Part shown: positions 1 to 11,393 of the stretch, piece by piece
Position numbering within the stretch: the stretch's first letter is position 1
Layout of the letters: every line of letters begins with the position of its first letter
NCBI GenBank assembly: GCA_036874045.1
Contig: JAZBRI010000011.1
Coordinates: 10,593,501 to 10,657,500 of the forward strand
DNA length: 64,000 nt
Direction of reading: 5' to 3'
DNA from: Cymodocea nodosa
Lineage: Eukaryota; Streptophyta; Magnoliopsida; Alismatales; Cymodoceaceae
Program-made: the position numbers and the translations under genes
The notes under the pieces: model-generated
What the model was told of the DNA's origin: nothing
The model's input: the letters and a program-made list of their open reading frames with translations, nothing else
Database searches by the model: none

Positions 1-299
1 AATGTTAGTGTTGCTTAATGACAAATCTTAGATTAACTAACATTAAAAAGCTTAATTGATGTTTGTAAATTCTATGGAACTGCTCAATAGTTGGCTGAAT
101 TTCTCTGTGAATAATAGTATTTAATTAGAAAGATAGGCTCGTGGAGTTAACTTAAGTCCACGAGGTTAGTCTATTGAGTTAACTATAACTCCATGAACTG
201 AGTCTATTGAGTTAACTATAACTCAACGAAGTGCTTAACTAAACACATATAAACTCAATCTCTATGGGATCGACCTATACTTGCACACAAATATAATAT
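1..299 (+). mobile_element. Old Gyp-L LTR fragment, interrupted by a younger solo LTR
   Basis: This is the 3' part of a Gyp-L LTR. It matches about 31787-32112 of the gypsy B LTR, including the phrase around a CTATGGAA box and the run of CGTTGAGTTA/TAACTCAACG dyads, and it ends in a GGATCGACC...CTTGCACACAAAT block. The LTR breaks at 299 where a second Gyp-L LTR begins, and resumes at 2292. The start lies outside the window. Confidence 0.75.
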
Positions 300-2291
300 T
301 GTTTAGAATGAAAAAGTACATAATATTAATGGTTAATTGTATAATATTTAGCTTATCATATGAGAATTAAGTCATTATGTTATAATTGCACTGTTATATG
401 CTTTAATGAAAGAATCTGCATAATTTCAGGGAATTAATGTTAATTTAGTACATTTCTGAACTATCGGTAAATTGCAAGCTGTGAAATTCTTAAGTAACTG
501 AATTTTCTGTTATTTCGGAGAGTTATGTTTAATGTACCGGACAATTATGTTTTAAAGAATATTTTATTATTTCCTGAAGTACATGTGTTGAAATCATAAT
601 GCATGACTTAAGTGGATTTTCGATAAGTTATCTGTTAACTATCCGAAATGCATCTGGCATCGGATAGTTAGGTTCATAAGTGTCTGAAATATTTGAACTT
701 GTTAAATTAAAATTATGCATGTGTTGAATTTAAATGCTTTAGTATATCACGTGAGATGCACATGTTTAACTCGTTAAGTTAGCATAACTATACGCATTGA
801 GTTACATGAATACACACTAAGGTAACGCGTTATATTAGTAGCTTATTTCTTTATTGCACATGTTTTATAGTTAAATCAATGAAGTAAGTCCGTTGAATTA
901 TCTGTAACTCCACGAATCATTTATTTTCTAATATGCCACTATAGCGATTACAGAAACAAGGCATTCAACGAAAAACCACGATTGCACATATCACGTAGAA
1001 ATTCACTCGTGGAAGGGAGAAGAAATCACCATCATTGATCTGAATGAAGGAAATCCAATCGATCATCTAAAGCAGAAGTAGTTACTATTGAAGAAATATA
1101 AAAGAAGAAGAGAAAAAATGAAGAAAGTGTGGTTGGCGGTGTGTGGCAGTGTGTGTAAAGGTGGAGGACCGTGCTAACTGCAGGCAGCGTCGGAAGTTCA
1201 CTGAAGCATCCACACCATCACCAATAATTCACCAACACCACCATACATTACCATAATCACCAACTATTAGAAGTCTTTGAGGATACTTTCTTAATGTCGG
1301 ATCGATTTCGAGCCAAACACGGTGCCTGACAACTACTATGAGGAGTGATCGCGTCACGGGAAGAGAAGCCATTTTCACCAAGCACCAACTCATAGCCTTG
1401 GTTTCGGGTTGATGCCAGTATGCTAAAGAGGAGATCATCTTGCAATTCTAGACTCACGATTCTATAGGGAGAGGAGGCAGGACTGTAAGTGATTAAGTTT
1501 TCAGTGGTGTAATCGTGTCACATATAGTGACAGAAGTATTTACTATCGATAGAGATTTTTACATTTCACCTTTCACTCATTTCATAAACATCTCAAAACA
1601 AAAATATCAAAAACAACTTATTTGTGTTTATATTTAGTATTTAAGTGTTGTATTATTTGTTTTGTATCGTGATTAAAGTTATCATTGTTAGTATTGTGAA
1701 TGTTTTTATGTTTGTTTGATTCAAAAAATAGAAAATAATTTTACAATTTACTGAAATTGATTCGTTCCAAACACTTAAAGATTTTAATGGTTACTATTTG
1801 AAATATTTGAATGTTAGTATTGCCTAATGATAAATCTAATATTAACTAGCATTAAAGAGCTTAATTGATGTTATTTACAATCTATGGAATCGCCCAATGG
1901 TTGGCCGAATTCCTCTGTAAATAGCAGTATTAAACTGGAAAGATAGGCTTGTGAAGTTAACTTAAGTCCACAAGATTAGTCCATTGAGTTAGCCATAACT
2001 CCACGAACTTAGTCCGTTGTGTTAACTGTAACTCAACGGAGTGATTACTGAACACATTAAGTCTAATATAAAAAACGAAACAGTACACAATTCTTACTCA
2101 ATTCTCTGTAGGATCGACCTGTACTTGCACACAAATACAATATATACTGTGCACTTGCAGTTAAAATACAAATTGGAATTAATATCTAATTTATGTGAAA
2201 GGTTGTTTGTTTACTTCTAAAAGAAATTATTGATATAAGCATAAAAACAAATTAAACAAGTTAAAAATAGAAGTTAACAAATACACAAACA
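300..2291 (+). mobile_element. Gyp-L solo LTR with target-site duplication
   Basis: A complete LTR of about 1,992 bp starts TGTTTAGAATG and ends CACAAACA. The five bases before it (295-299, AATAT) are repeated exactly after it (2292-2296, AATAT). No internal region is present, so this is a solo LTR left by LTR-LTR recombination. It is inserted into an older LTR of the same family. It contains the ACTTAAGT, CACGTG-like and TAACTATCCGAA/CGTTGAGTTA dyad motifs typical of the family. Short antisense reading frames at about 1229-1457 are not treated as genes. Confidence 0.85.
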
Positions 2292-2420
2292 AATATACAC
2301 TATGCACTTGTAGTAAAAATACAAATTAGACTTAATATCTAATTTGTGTGAAAAGTTGTTTGTTTACTTCCAAAAGAATTTATTAATATAAGCATAAAAA
2401 CAAATCAAATAGACAAGTTT
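2292..2420 (+). mobile_element. Continuation of the old Gyp-L LTR (3' end)
   Basis: After the AATAT duplication the sequence matches the end of the gypsy B LTR (32109-32240), with the ACTATGCACTTGTAG block and TTGTTTACTTC. Together with 1-299 it forms the disrupted older LTR. It fades into a copia LTR near 2420. Confidence 0.7.
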
Positions 2421-3407
2421 TCTGATTTAACTTTTCACAACAATACACTAACTATCTGAAAACTGAGATGTTTCAGAAGGTTGAAGAATTAATTATCCAA
2501 GACTTAAGTCATTCAAATAAACACGTGTAGAATTCAGAAACTTAGTTGAAAACTTAAAAGAACTTTTTGGTAAATTAGGAAAGCTAACTATTTGAAAAAT
2601 AGGAAAAATTGGAAGGTTATAGACTTAACTATCTAAACTTAAAGTGAACTCATGTGTATAACTTAAAATCCACATGTGACAGACTTAAAGACAGAATCTA
2701 TTTATCAAGAGGTTACAAGAAATTTTCGAAAGGTTACCACAACTAACGATCTGAAAATCAAAGGAAATTGAAAGGTTATCTTGAAACACTCTTCTAAACG
2801 GTAACTTACCATATTTGGACTTGGAAATTCAATAAGTCAACAAAATACATCTATTAGAAAGGAATATGATCATTATGCTTGTTATAAATATAAACAGCAA
2901 TCAAGAGAGTTAGATAGCAATTAAAAATACATATTCATACACTGAGCTCCATAGATACAGCAAAATACATTCAAGATCAAATCTTCAACAAAATACAAAC
3001 TCAAATTTAAAGTTCTCTACACAAACAAACTCTGATCTCCTCAAGCTAGTGGTTGTTGAAGTTTCCCAATTGAAAAACTTTAGAGATAGATTGGTTGGAG
3101 CTACGATCTGAAAACTCAGAATTGATTGGTTGGTTCTTGCTTTAACCTTAAAGCAAGTGTTTGTAAGTTCTGAAAGATCAGTGAAGCCCAAGTATCCCTT
3201 GAGGGTGGACCAGCTGTTAGTAGTGAACCACCTAAAATCCTTGTGTGTACTATCTTCATTTATTTTGTGTTTTCACTAGGAAAATTCATTTTATACTTGC
3301 TAAATTAAACTAACAACCAATCATCTATTGTTAAATCCTGAAATTGTTTAAAAAATCATTAAATCTTACCATTCACCCCCCCTTTGGTAAGCCATTAGGT
3401 CTTAACA
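2421..3407 (+). mobile_element. Cop-3 LTR fragment, 5' truncated
   Basis: This resembles the 3' two-thirds of the Cop-3 LTRs at 9421-11388 and 15618-17184. It has repeated AACTATCYGAAA dyads, ACTTAAGTCATTCAAAT followed by ACACGTGTAGAATTC, a GGTTGGTTCTTGCTT segment, and the terminal block CACCATTCACCCCCC...GTCTTAACA ending at 3407. The TGTTAGAACCC start is missing. No protein is encoded; a minus-strand frame at 2985-3191 is incidental. Confidence 0.75.
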
Positions 3408-4537
3408 AATCTAAGGGTTCTTCGAGACGTCCGATCTTGATCATCAAATCTAAATCTTACGATCTTACCGCGAGTTCCACTTCACCAACCTACTTCGCTA
3501 TGCCACCGCTCCACCACACTGCACTCGTTGCACTACACCCACTACTTCATCATGCCGCTATGCTTTGTCGCGACCTCCGTTTGACGACCCTCTCCTCTCA
3601 GCCTCATCGAGCTTGTGGTGCCCCTCTCTAACATTCTAAGTGATTGCTAGGTTGGGGAGGGCACCCCTCTCAGGCTCGTCAGAGTTGGTCGCCATCATCG
3701 GAGACGAAGGCCAACTCCTTCATGAGCTCGCTAGAATTTGGTGAGCTACAAGTGGCTATGGATCGTCTGATCTTGCAAGACGTGGGATCTAGACCATCCA
3801 CGTGTCCCATAGGATTTGGGTTTTATAACCTGGATCATGTGATCCATCTCTACTTCAGATCTACGACCGTTTCTAGCAAATCATGGTTTATTGACTATAC
3901 CGATGAACTCGGTTTGCCTCATTTTTGTGCGACCGTGATTAATTGGCTATATCCAATTAATCTAAGTCAGTTCACCAATTGATCCACTGATCTGTCTGTT
4001 AACCTCGTTGACATGATGATGATGTCACGTTGTTTGTTGACATCAGCAAACCATGTGTTGAAGTCACTATGCCATCTATTGATGTCAACACTACTTGAAT
4101 TGATTTTAATTCAAGTAAACCCTCTAAGGGGGCTCTATTACCTTTCCATGTGATACCTTAGAGGGGAAATATTACCTGTTTGGGTGTATTTCGAACTATT
4201 TTTACCTTGAGGGAGGTCATCTTTGTACATTTTTGTATAAAGCCCCTAAGGACAATTTTAGCTTAGACCTTTTTACTCTTTGAAGCGACTCGACCACAAT
4301 ATTGACTTGTGGTACCTTGAGAGGGGATATCAAGTCTATGACTTTGATATCCAAGGCCCGTTATACATATTTTCTACATAACCTTTCTATATAAAAGTCA
4401 ACCCCAAAGGTTTTTACCTTTACTTGGGCCTTTTGAGCCTAAGGTTTTTAGCCTTCCCAGATCTATGTTTAGGTAGATTTTTTAAGTGATCCCACACATA
4501 GGTCACCCCCTAGCAAACCTAGTCAACTAAGTTAACT
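3408..4537 (+). other. Leader-like region of an unrelated gypsy element
   Basis: This stretch is noticeably less AT-rich than its surroundings. It contains small open frames (3344-3631, 3644-3982) with no recognisable domain. It leads directly into a gag frame at 4538, so I read it as the LTR or leader of that element. It contains repeated CCTTAGAGGGG/ACCTTGAGGGG segments (about 4130-4330). I could not define LTR ends or a primer-binding site. Confidence 0.4.
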
Positions 4538-5197
4538 TTGGTCAACATATCGACCCATCCTAAGGAACACCAAAATCGTGAAGGTATACCCTCAAGATCT
4601 AGAGGAGGTGAGACTACTTTCCCAAAGTTCTCTGTAGTTAAACCTCCAATTTTCGATGGAGCCCAAGACCCAATAACATGGGTGTATAAGGCAGAACAAC
4701 AATTTCACTTCCATGATATAGCACCAAAACAAAAGTGACAGTGGTGGCATACCATCTCGACGGTGCCACTCTAGAATGGTTCTAGTTCACGTTTGGTCAT
4801 GAAGACTTGTCATGGTCACTGCTAGCAGAGGTGATCGTTGCTTGTTTTGGCTTTAGGGGAGAAGACACCATGACAACTCTAACCAAACTAAAGCAAGATG
4901 GTGACCTCCATGAATATCACCGAGCCTTTGAGAGGCTCAAAAACCAAGTGCACAACTTGGAAGAGAAAAAATGGCTTAGCCTCTACTTTAGTGGACTATG
5001 TGGTGCGCTGTAATATGATGTTCGTTCATTCTGTCCACAATCATTAAGGGAAGCCATGGAGCTCACTATATTTCAAGACCTTAAAATAAAGGAACAACGT
5101 TGTATTGGCCGCACAACAAATGAGAGTGTGAACTACCTCCTACACACCAACCACTACTTCTTCCAACACCCTCTCACCATTCAACTGTGTTGGCCAC
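4538..5197 (+). pseudogene. Ty3/gypsy gag fragment (Retrotrans_gag-like)
   Basis: The first frame (4538-4738) carries the start of a capsid domain, with FDGAQDP..W..KAEQQFHFHD, then a stop. A shifted frame continues with AYHLDGATLEW, KLKQDGDLHEYHRAFERLKNQV and SLREAMEL, the expected order for a plant gypsy gag of the widespread FDG..DP..WI type. It is unlike the Athila gag at 41006. At least one frameshift and several stops (one at a probable Gln) kill it. It is cut at 5198 by a Gyp-L LTR. No matching pol is seen in the window, so clade is uncertain. Confidence 0.75.
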
Positions 5198-6290
5198 TAT
5201 TTAGAATGAAAAAGTGTATAATATTAGTGGTTAATGAATGATATTTAGCTTATTATATAAAAATTAAGCCATTATGTTATAATTATACGATTACATGCCT
5301 TAATTACAGAATATGCATAATTTCAAGGAATTAGCATTAATTAAATATCATTCTTGAAAGATTGAAAACCTAATTTACGTGTGGTTCTATAGTATTAAAC
5401 ATGGTATATTTTATTTTTACATATTTGCATCATGTATAGTGCACGGTAACAACTTGTTGAGTTAGTATTCTTTTTGTAAAAAGATCATGTGATAACTCGT
5501 TAAGTTACAGGTTTAAAGGGTAAAAAGATCACGTGAGAACTCATTAAGTTAGCGAACAAATCTATAAGTTGTATATCTAAACTCGTTAAGTTAGCATTAT
5601 GCACGTGTTGAATTTAAAGTTTACTAATATTATATTAAATCACGTAAGTTGCATATGTTTAACTCATTAAGTTAACATAACTATATACGTTAAGTTGCTT
5701 TATTAAACTCTAAGATAACGCATTATGTTAGCATTATAAACTTATAAGTAATTTCTTTATTGCATGTGATACATATATTATTGTTTATATATGTGAGTCC
5801 ATTGAGTTAAGCTTAACTCAACGAAATCAATCTCTTGAGTTATAGTTAAGTCAATGGAGTAAATTCATCGAGTTACACTAACTCCATGAACCAATTATTT
5901 TCTAATATTCAATTGTGAGCAATTGCAGGAAAAGGAAATTCAAAGAAAACCACGTTGCACAAACTATGTCATAATCTAAATCGTGGTCAGAAGAAGTAAT
6001 TAGTACTGTTAATACGAAGGAAAGAGATCCAACCAGTCATTTAGGCAAAAGTAGTTATTACTAAAAGAAGTATAAAAGGAAAAAAGAAAGAATGAAGAAA
6101 AGTATGGGTGGAGAAACACACTAACTATAGTAAGCGTTGGACGTTTCTTGAAGCTCTATCACCACCAACACCAATTACCACCATCTATCGGAGGTTTGTG
6201 AGGATACTTTCTAGATGTTGGGTTGATTTCGAGCCAAACACGATAATTGACAATTACTATAAGGAGTGATCGTGTCATGTTTGGGGTGAA
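5198..6290 (+). mobile_element. Gyp-L LTR, 3' truncated
   Basis: It starts TATTTAGAATG (canonical TGTTTAGAATG with G to A) and runs through the dyad-rich part to the GAGGAGTGATCGTGTC block, where it stops. Bases about 5380-5780 align well with a copia LTR at about 6585-6955, sharing ATGTATAGTGCACG, repeated ACTCGTTRAGTTA, TTATGCACGTG and AGCATTATAAACTTA in the same order. A second LTR (19811-21098) is truncated at the same internal point. Confidence 0.8.
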
Positions 6291-6373
6291 TTTCTTTTGC
6301 TTTAATTATATATTTATAATTTTTTTTAGAAGTAAACAAATAATTTTCACAAATTAGATATTAAATCCAATTT
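6291..6373 (-). mobile_element. Inverted scrap of Gyp-L LTR end
   Basis: TTAGAAGTAAACAAATAA...CAAATTAGATATTAA is the reverse complement of the U5-end block found forward at 2310-2360. It lies between the truncated Gyp-L LTR and a Cop-2 LTR, so it marks a rearrangement junction. The first 30 bases are of unknown origin. Confidence 0.55.
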
Positions 6374-8106
6374 TACTGAGTATTTTGTTTTGATGATGTG
6401 TGCTAAATGAATGTAATCATATTTACTCAATTACTATTGTTTGTGAAAGTAAATTAAGAACATCAATTAATACAAAAAAAGTTTACTGATATATATACTT
6501 GTTTGTAATGGATCTGAGATTATGCTATGTTATATAACTAGTCATTAAGTTATATTAACTTTTCATTTAACTAAATGTTAAGTTAACGTGTATTTTTATT
6601 GTAAAACATGATATGTTTTAAAGTTATATTTTCTATATCATGTATAGTGCACGTTAAGACAACTCATTGAGTTAGTGCATTATTTGTAAAAGGGTCACAT
6701 GAGAACTCGTTGAGTTATAGGTTTAAATGTTAAAATAAGTCACGTAAGAACTCATTAAGTTATTATTATGCACGTGGTGAAATTAAAGTTTACGAATGTT
6801 ATATTGTATCATGTGAGTTGCACATGTTTAACTTGTTAACATAACTAAACACGTTGAGTTGCTATATTGAACACTAAGGCAACACGTTAAATTAGCATTA
6901 TAAACTTAAAGTTATTATTATTACACGTGATAAATACTTTATTGTAAAAACATTTGTTTATTACTAAATCGATGAGTTAGAGTTTTTTGTAGACTTACAA
7001 CCATAACTATCTAAAACTTAAACTGTTTTTAGTGAGTTAGCATCTAATCTTTCGAAAGATAACTTAAGTCACGGTTTCAGGTCACAACACATGTCTCACT
7101 AGTTTTATGGTAAAAAGAGATTTTCAGATACTTAGAAAACTTAACTATCTGATACTTAAACTATTTTTGGTGAGTTAGCATTTAACCTTTCGAAAGAAAG
7201 ATTAAGCTAGTTTGTTGAGTTAGCGTAACACCATGAAGCTAATTCATTGAGTTAGCATAACACCACAAACTTAGCTTATTGAGTTAGCTACAGTACTTGT
7301 CATGTGATTTGGTACATGATGAACTTGTTGAGTTAGATACGTTAAGTTATAAATCTACTTATTTTACTCGTTTAGTTAACATTAACACGACTTGTTATTA
7401 CACTTGATGAAAAATTTTGGACAAAAAATTTTATTTTGCAGGAAATTTTTCAAAGATCTATAGGATTGATGATTAAAGGAAATTTGAAAGGAAAATGTGG
7501 GTCAGAATGTGTGTATTTCGATGAAGGAAAAAGAGAAGACGTGAAGAGTAGAAAACTAATAGTGATTAAACATGGAGGATATACATAAAGTAAATATACA
7601 ATATAAAAGGCATAGAATTCTCGTTGATCAATTATCCCTACACACTAAACGAAAAATATTTTCAAGGATCAAAACACCTCTCTAGGGAAAAGCTCTCAGA
7701 TAGAAAAAAATTTGGTGAAGAAATAAAGTCAGATATATGTCACTGAAGATTTGAAGAATTAGAAGAAAAGCAAATTCAGTGAAACAAAAAAAGTTAGATA
7801 TTTATCACTAAAGAATTATAGAAGAAGAAAAAGAAAAATCTCAAATAGGGAGAAATGTTTTAAATTCTATAAATTAGTTTTCTCTATTTGTAGTTATGAA
7901 ATTGAATAGATGAAGCATGATATCATTATATAATTGCATCTACAATTTCTGAGGAGAATTGAATAGTATATTGTAATTGAAACCTTGAATAAAATGATTT
8001 GATTAAAACAATGTCTCAACTTGTTTTTAATTTTGAAGTTTCAGTTATAAATGAAAATGTTGAAAAACACAATTCACCCCCCTCTTGTGTAGTCATTCGA
8101 TTCTAC
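6374..8106 (+). mobile_element. Cop-2 copia LTR (5' LTR)
   Basis: It starts TACTGAGTATTTTG (TGTTGAGTATTTTG elsewhere) followed by GATGATG, and ends ACCCCCCTCTTGTGTAG...GATTCTACA. A degenerate tRNA-Met primer site and a copia gag follow, so this is a Ty1/copia 5' LTR. Its 5' third has the same ordered ACTCRTTGAGTTA/CACGTG block as the neighbouring gypsy LTR. Around 7000-7200 it carries ACTATCTGAAA and TTTCGAAAG dyads. The last 600 bases are purine-rich and would contain the transcribed R/U5 part. Confidence 0.75.
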
Positions 8107-8108
8107 AA

Positions 8109-8120
8109 GTGGTATAAGAG
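8109..8120 (+). promoter_or_regulatory. Primer-binding site, tRNA-iMet type (degenerate)
   Basis: TGGTATAAGAGC lies two bases after the LTR end. The canonical copia primer site is TGGTATCAGAGC, complementary to the 3' end of initiator tRNA-Met; one base differs here. Confidence 0.75.
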
Positions 8121-8306
8121 CTTGTTAATAATCTTTGATATAAAATCGATACCAACTTAATTAATATTAAAGCTTATTTTACCTTCCTTGTTTTTAAATA
8201 GAAATTAATATTTAAGCATACGTTTAACTTTATTGATTTTAGGCTCAAGTTGTTTTTAAAGTTTTAAACTATTTGAAATCTAATAGGTTGAAAAATCTAA
8301 GGTAAG

Positions 8307-8659
8307 ATGACTACTACAAATGGTAATTTTTCTTTATATAAAAGCCAAAATCTTAATTGTGCTCCTTTATTTAATAGAATACATTTTGAATAATGGAAAT
8401 ATAGGATGACAATCTTTCTTCAAAGTATAGATCATAAGTTCTGGTTCATGATTTCTAAACCATATACTCCGTTAACTACTCCTTATAATACTTGAACAAT
8501 TACTGGAAAAAAAAATGAAACTCTGAATGCTAAAGGCTTAAATATCTTATTTTGTGCATTGAGTTATGAATAGTTCAGTAAAGTATCGGCAAATAAATCT
8601 GTTTATGAGGTATGACATACATTAGAATTTTCATATGAAGGTATTTCTCAAGTTAAAGA
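8307..8659 (+). pseudogene. Ty1/copia gag fragment, N-terminal
   Basis: The frame begins MTTTNG, continues with APLFNRIHFE (a stop where Trp is usual) and WKYRMTIFLQS, then ends SQVKD. This fits the start of a copia gag of the DUF4219/UBN2 type. Three in-frame stops are visible (about codons 31, 60 and 88), the first two at positions where family members have Trp or Gln. It is joined at 8660 straight to a new LTR start, with no pol, so the internal region has been almost completely deleted. Confidence 0.7.
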
Positions 8660-9021
8660 TGTTGAGTATTTTGTTTTGATGATATATGATAAACGGATAT
8701 AATCATATTTACTCAATTACTATTGTTTGTGAACATAAATTAAGAACATCAATTAATATAGAAAAAGTTTACTGATATAAATACTTGTCTATAATATATC
8801 TGAAATTATACTAAGTTAAATAACTAGTCGTTATGTTATACAAAATTTTCATTTAACTAAACGATAAGTAAACATGTGTTTTTATTGCAAAGCATGATAT
8901 GTTTTAAAGTTATATTTTATGTATCATGACAGTGCATGTTTAGACAACTCATTGAGTTAGTGCGTTATTTGTATAAAGTTCACATGAGAACTCATTAAGT
9001 TATAGGCTTAAAGATTGAAAT
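8660..9021 (+). mobile_element. Cop-2 LTR, 3' truncated
   Basis: It starts TGTTGAGTATTTTG and matches 6374-6740. It is presumably the 3' LTR of the deleted element at 6374, and it is cut at 9022 by the start of a Cop-4 LTR. No polypurine tract precedes it, which supports deletion of the internal 3' end. Confidence 0.75.
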
Positions 9022-9420
9022 TGTTAGGGCAAGTAGTATAGGTGTGAAGTATGCCACAAGAAGTCCAGGTTAAATCGAAAGCTTGTTAACAGTAAGTATC
9101 CGACAGTTTTATTTTTCGATAGGTTATCAAACCCAAGTATTCAAAAGTATATTTTCAATCGAAGGTTTTGAGCTAACTATCCGAAAGTTAGAAGATTTCG
9201 GAGGGTACTAGCTATAACCATCTGAAATGACTTAAAGGGCACTTAAGTGGACGTTCGAACAGTTATGAAGCTAAGTATCCAAAAGTCAGACACTTAAGTG
9301 GATGTTCGAATAGTTAAGAAGCCAAGTATCAAAAAAGTAGAGACTTAAGTGAGTTTTCAGATAGTTAAGACAGTAACTATCCGAAAGACATGCAGTTTTC
9401 AGAGAGTTAATAGCAAAACC
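9022..9420 (+). mobile_element. Cop-4 LTR, left part (split by a solo LTR)
   Basis: It starts TGTTAGGGCAAG and has alternating TTTCGGATAGTTA-like and TAACTATCCGAAA-like dyads. It is interrupted at 9421 by a Cop-3 LTR and appears to resume at 11394. The two parts together would be about 920 bp, ending directly before a tRNA-Met primer site at 11918. Confidence 0.6.
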
Positions 9421-11388
9421 TATTAGAACCCGAGTATTTTGATAATGCAAAACCTATGTGAGGAAACATATTGTATTTCACAGTTTAGTCAGTGCAGTAT
9501 AAAATCAGAAAGCAGATAGTACAAATTCCATGCAGCAAATAAATTGCAATCTATACCAGAATATGCTACTACAAAAAATCGGATAGTTACAGATCAAAGT
9601 ATCTAAAGAGCAAGTTTACAACATTAGCAGCAAGACTATCGAACAGTTAGAAGGATAACTATCTAAATTTACAAAGCCTTTGGAGAGTTAAATAATCGGA
9701 TAGTTAAGTTGGTTGAATGATCAGAGAGTTAAGGAGTTAACTATTCGAAAGCAAAAAGAAAATCGGAAAGTTCGAAAGGCTAACTATCCGAAACTTAAGT
9801 CATTCAATTAACCACATGCAGAAATCCAGAACGAAATCTTAAAGGACTTTTCAGAGAGTTAGATAACTATCCGAGTTTTCTTTTCGAAGAGTTAGATAAC
9901 TATTCGAGTTTTTCAGAGAGTTACAAGTTTAACTATCCGAAATTTTAGTCATCTTATTTCGCACGTGCAGAATGGAGAACCCGGTAGTTGAAAGCTTAAA
10001 AGGAAAAATCGGAGAGTTAGATAACTATCCGAAAGTTCAAGAGAGTTTCGGTAAGTTACAGTTTAACTATCCAAAACTTAAGTCATTGAAATTGCCACGT
10101 GCAGAATTCTAGACAGAAGCTTATATAAGTTTTCGGAGAGTTAGAAAGATAACTATCCGAGACCTCAAGAGAGTTTCGGTGAATTACAGTTTAACCATCT
10201 GAAACTTAAGTCATTAAATTCCCCACATGCAGAATTCCAAACAGAAGCTCATATAAGTTTTCGAAGAGTTAGAAAGATAACTATCCGAAATTTCAAGAGA
10301 GTTTCGGTAAGTTACAGGTTAACAATCCAAAACTTAAGTCTTGAATTTCCCACGTGCAGAATTCCAAACAGATGCTCAAATGGGTTCTCGGAGAGTTAGA
10401 AAGATAACTATCCGAAAAATGGGAAGTTTTGGTGAGTTACACTCTTAACTATCCGAAACTTAAGTTATGCTTTTATACACGTGTAGATTTGAAGGGATAG
10501 CTATCAGAGACTTAAAAGAAAGTTCGGAGAGTTACAATAGTTAACTATCCAAAAGTCAGGAGCTCTTTTCAGTAAGTTAAAATACAAGACTCCGAACTCT
10601 TGACATTACACATGAGCAACTTAAAATCCTCACGTGACTTAGATAAAAGGAGATGAGTAAAGAATCGGTAAATTATGAATGCATTTCGGCAAGTTATTTT
10701 TATAACCATCCGAAAGCTAGAGATTATCGGAAGGTTACTTACTAAACATCAGACAGAATGATAACTTACCATATTTATGTCTGATTATTTAGCAAGTACA
10801 GTAGAATACATCCGTTAAAACAAAAATATGATCGTTATACCTTTGGTATAAATATGAGGAGTTTAAGAGAGGAAAAGATAGAGATAGCGTATATACAATA
10901 TATAGTGAGCTACACTCCAATTTCAATTACACTCAAGTCTGCAAACAGTAAAGAATACTCAAAGGATCTACTATAGAAAAAGTTCTGTGTGCCAAAACTC
11001 TGATTGAAAGATTCAAGCTGTTGGTTCGTGGCTTCAACTTGAAAGCTACATTCAATTGTTAGTTTGAGTTTCAACCTGAAAACTCAAGAGGTTGGTTTTC
11101 TGAAGTTTATACCTGAAAACTTCTGTGTGGTTGGTTCTTGCTTCGACCTGAAAGCAAGTGTGTAAGTGTTGAAACACTTAGTGGAGCCCAACTAAATCTT
11201 GGGGGTGGACTAGCCAAGTTGGTGAACCACCTAAAATTTGTTATGTGTTACTTTTCTCTATTGCTTTGCATTCTTTTAGATTCATCTCATTTCATATCTG
11301 TTGAATCATTCAATTCAACATCAAAAGATTTTAAAATTACACACATTCACCATTCACCCCACCTCTGGTGAGCCTACCGATCCTAATA
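9421..11388 (+). mobile_element. Cop-3 solo LTR
   Basis: It starts TATTAGAACCC (canonical TGTTAGAACCC) and ends CACCCCACCTCTGGTGAGCC...GATCCTAATA. It is about 1,968 bp long. The flanking pentamers AAACC (9416-9420) and GAACT (11389-11393) differ only by two transitions, so they may be an aged target duplication. The 3' LTR at 15618-17184 is homologous. The 5' half holds a tandem array, listed separately. Short open frames near 11138-11371 are incidental. Confidence 0.75.
9790..10490 (+). repeat. Tandem array of ~126-149 bp units inside the Cop-3 LTR
   Basis: The phrase CTTAAG (or a variant) plus a CACGTGCAGAATTC-like box plus a TCGGAGAGTTA...TAACTATCCGA dyad recurs. CTTAAG or its variant falls near 9794, 9943, 10077, 10205, 10333 and 10459, so spacing is 149, 134, 128, 128 and 126 bases. 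Each unit has one potential hairpin and one G-box-like CACGTG or CACATG core. This is the U3 side of the LTR, so an enhancer-type role is possible but only inferred. Confidence 0.8.
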
Positions 11389-11393
11389 GAACT

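Noticed and set aside
3344-3982. Two open frames (95 and 112 codons) in a GC-richer stretch as possible host genes.
   Set aside because: They have no recognisable domain, one starts inside an LTR, and the region leads into a gypsy gag. Better read as LTR or leader sequence.
9421-11388. CRISPR-like array, because of regularly spaced short repeats.
   Set aside because: Spacers are themselves repeated, unit length is 126-149 bases, and the region is an LTR in a plant-type genome with no cas genes.
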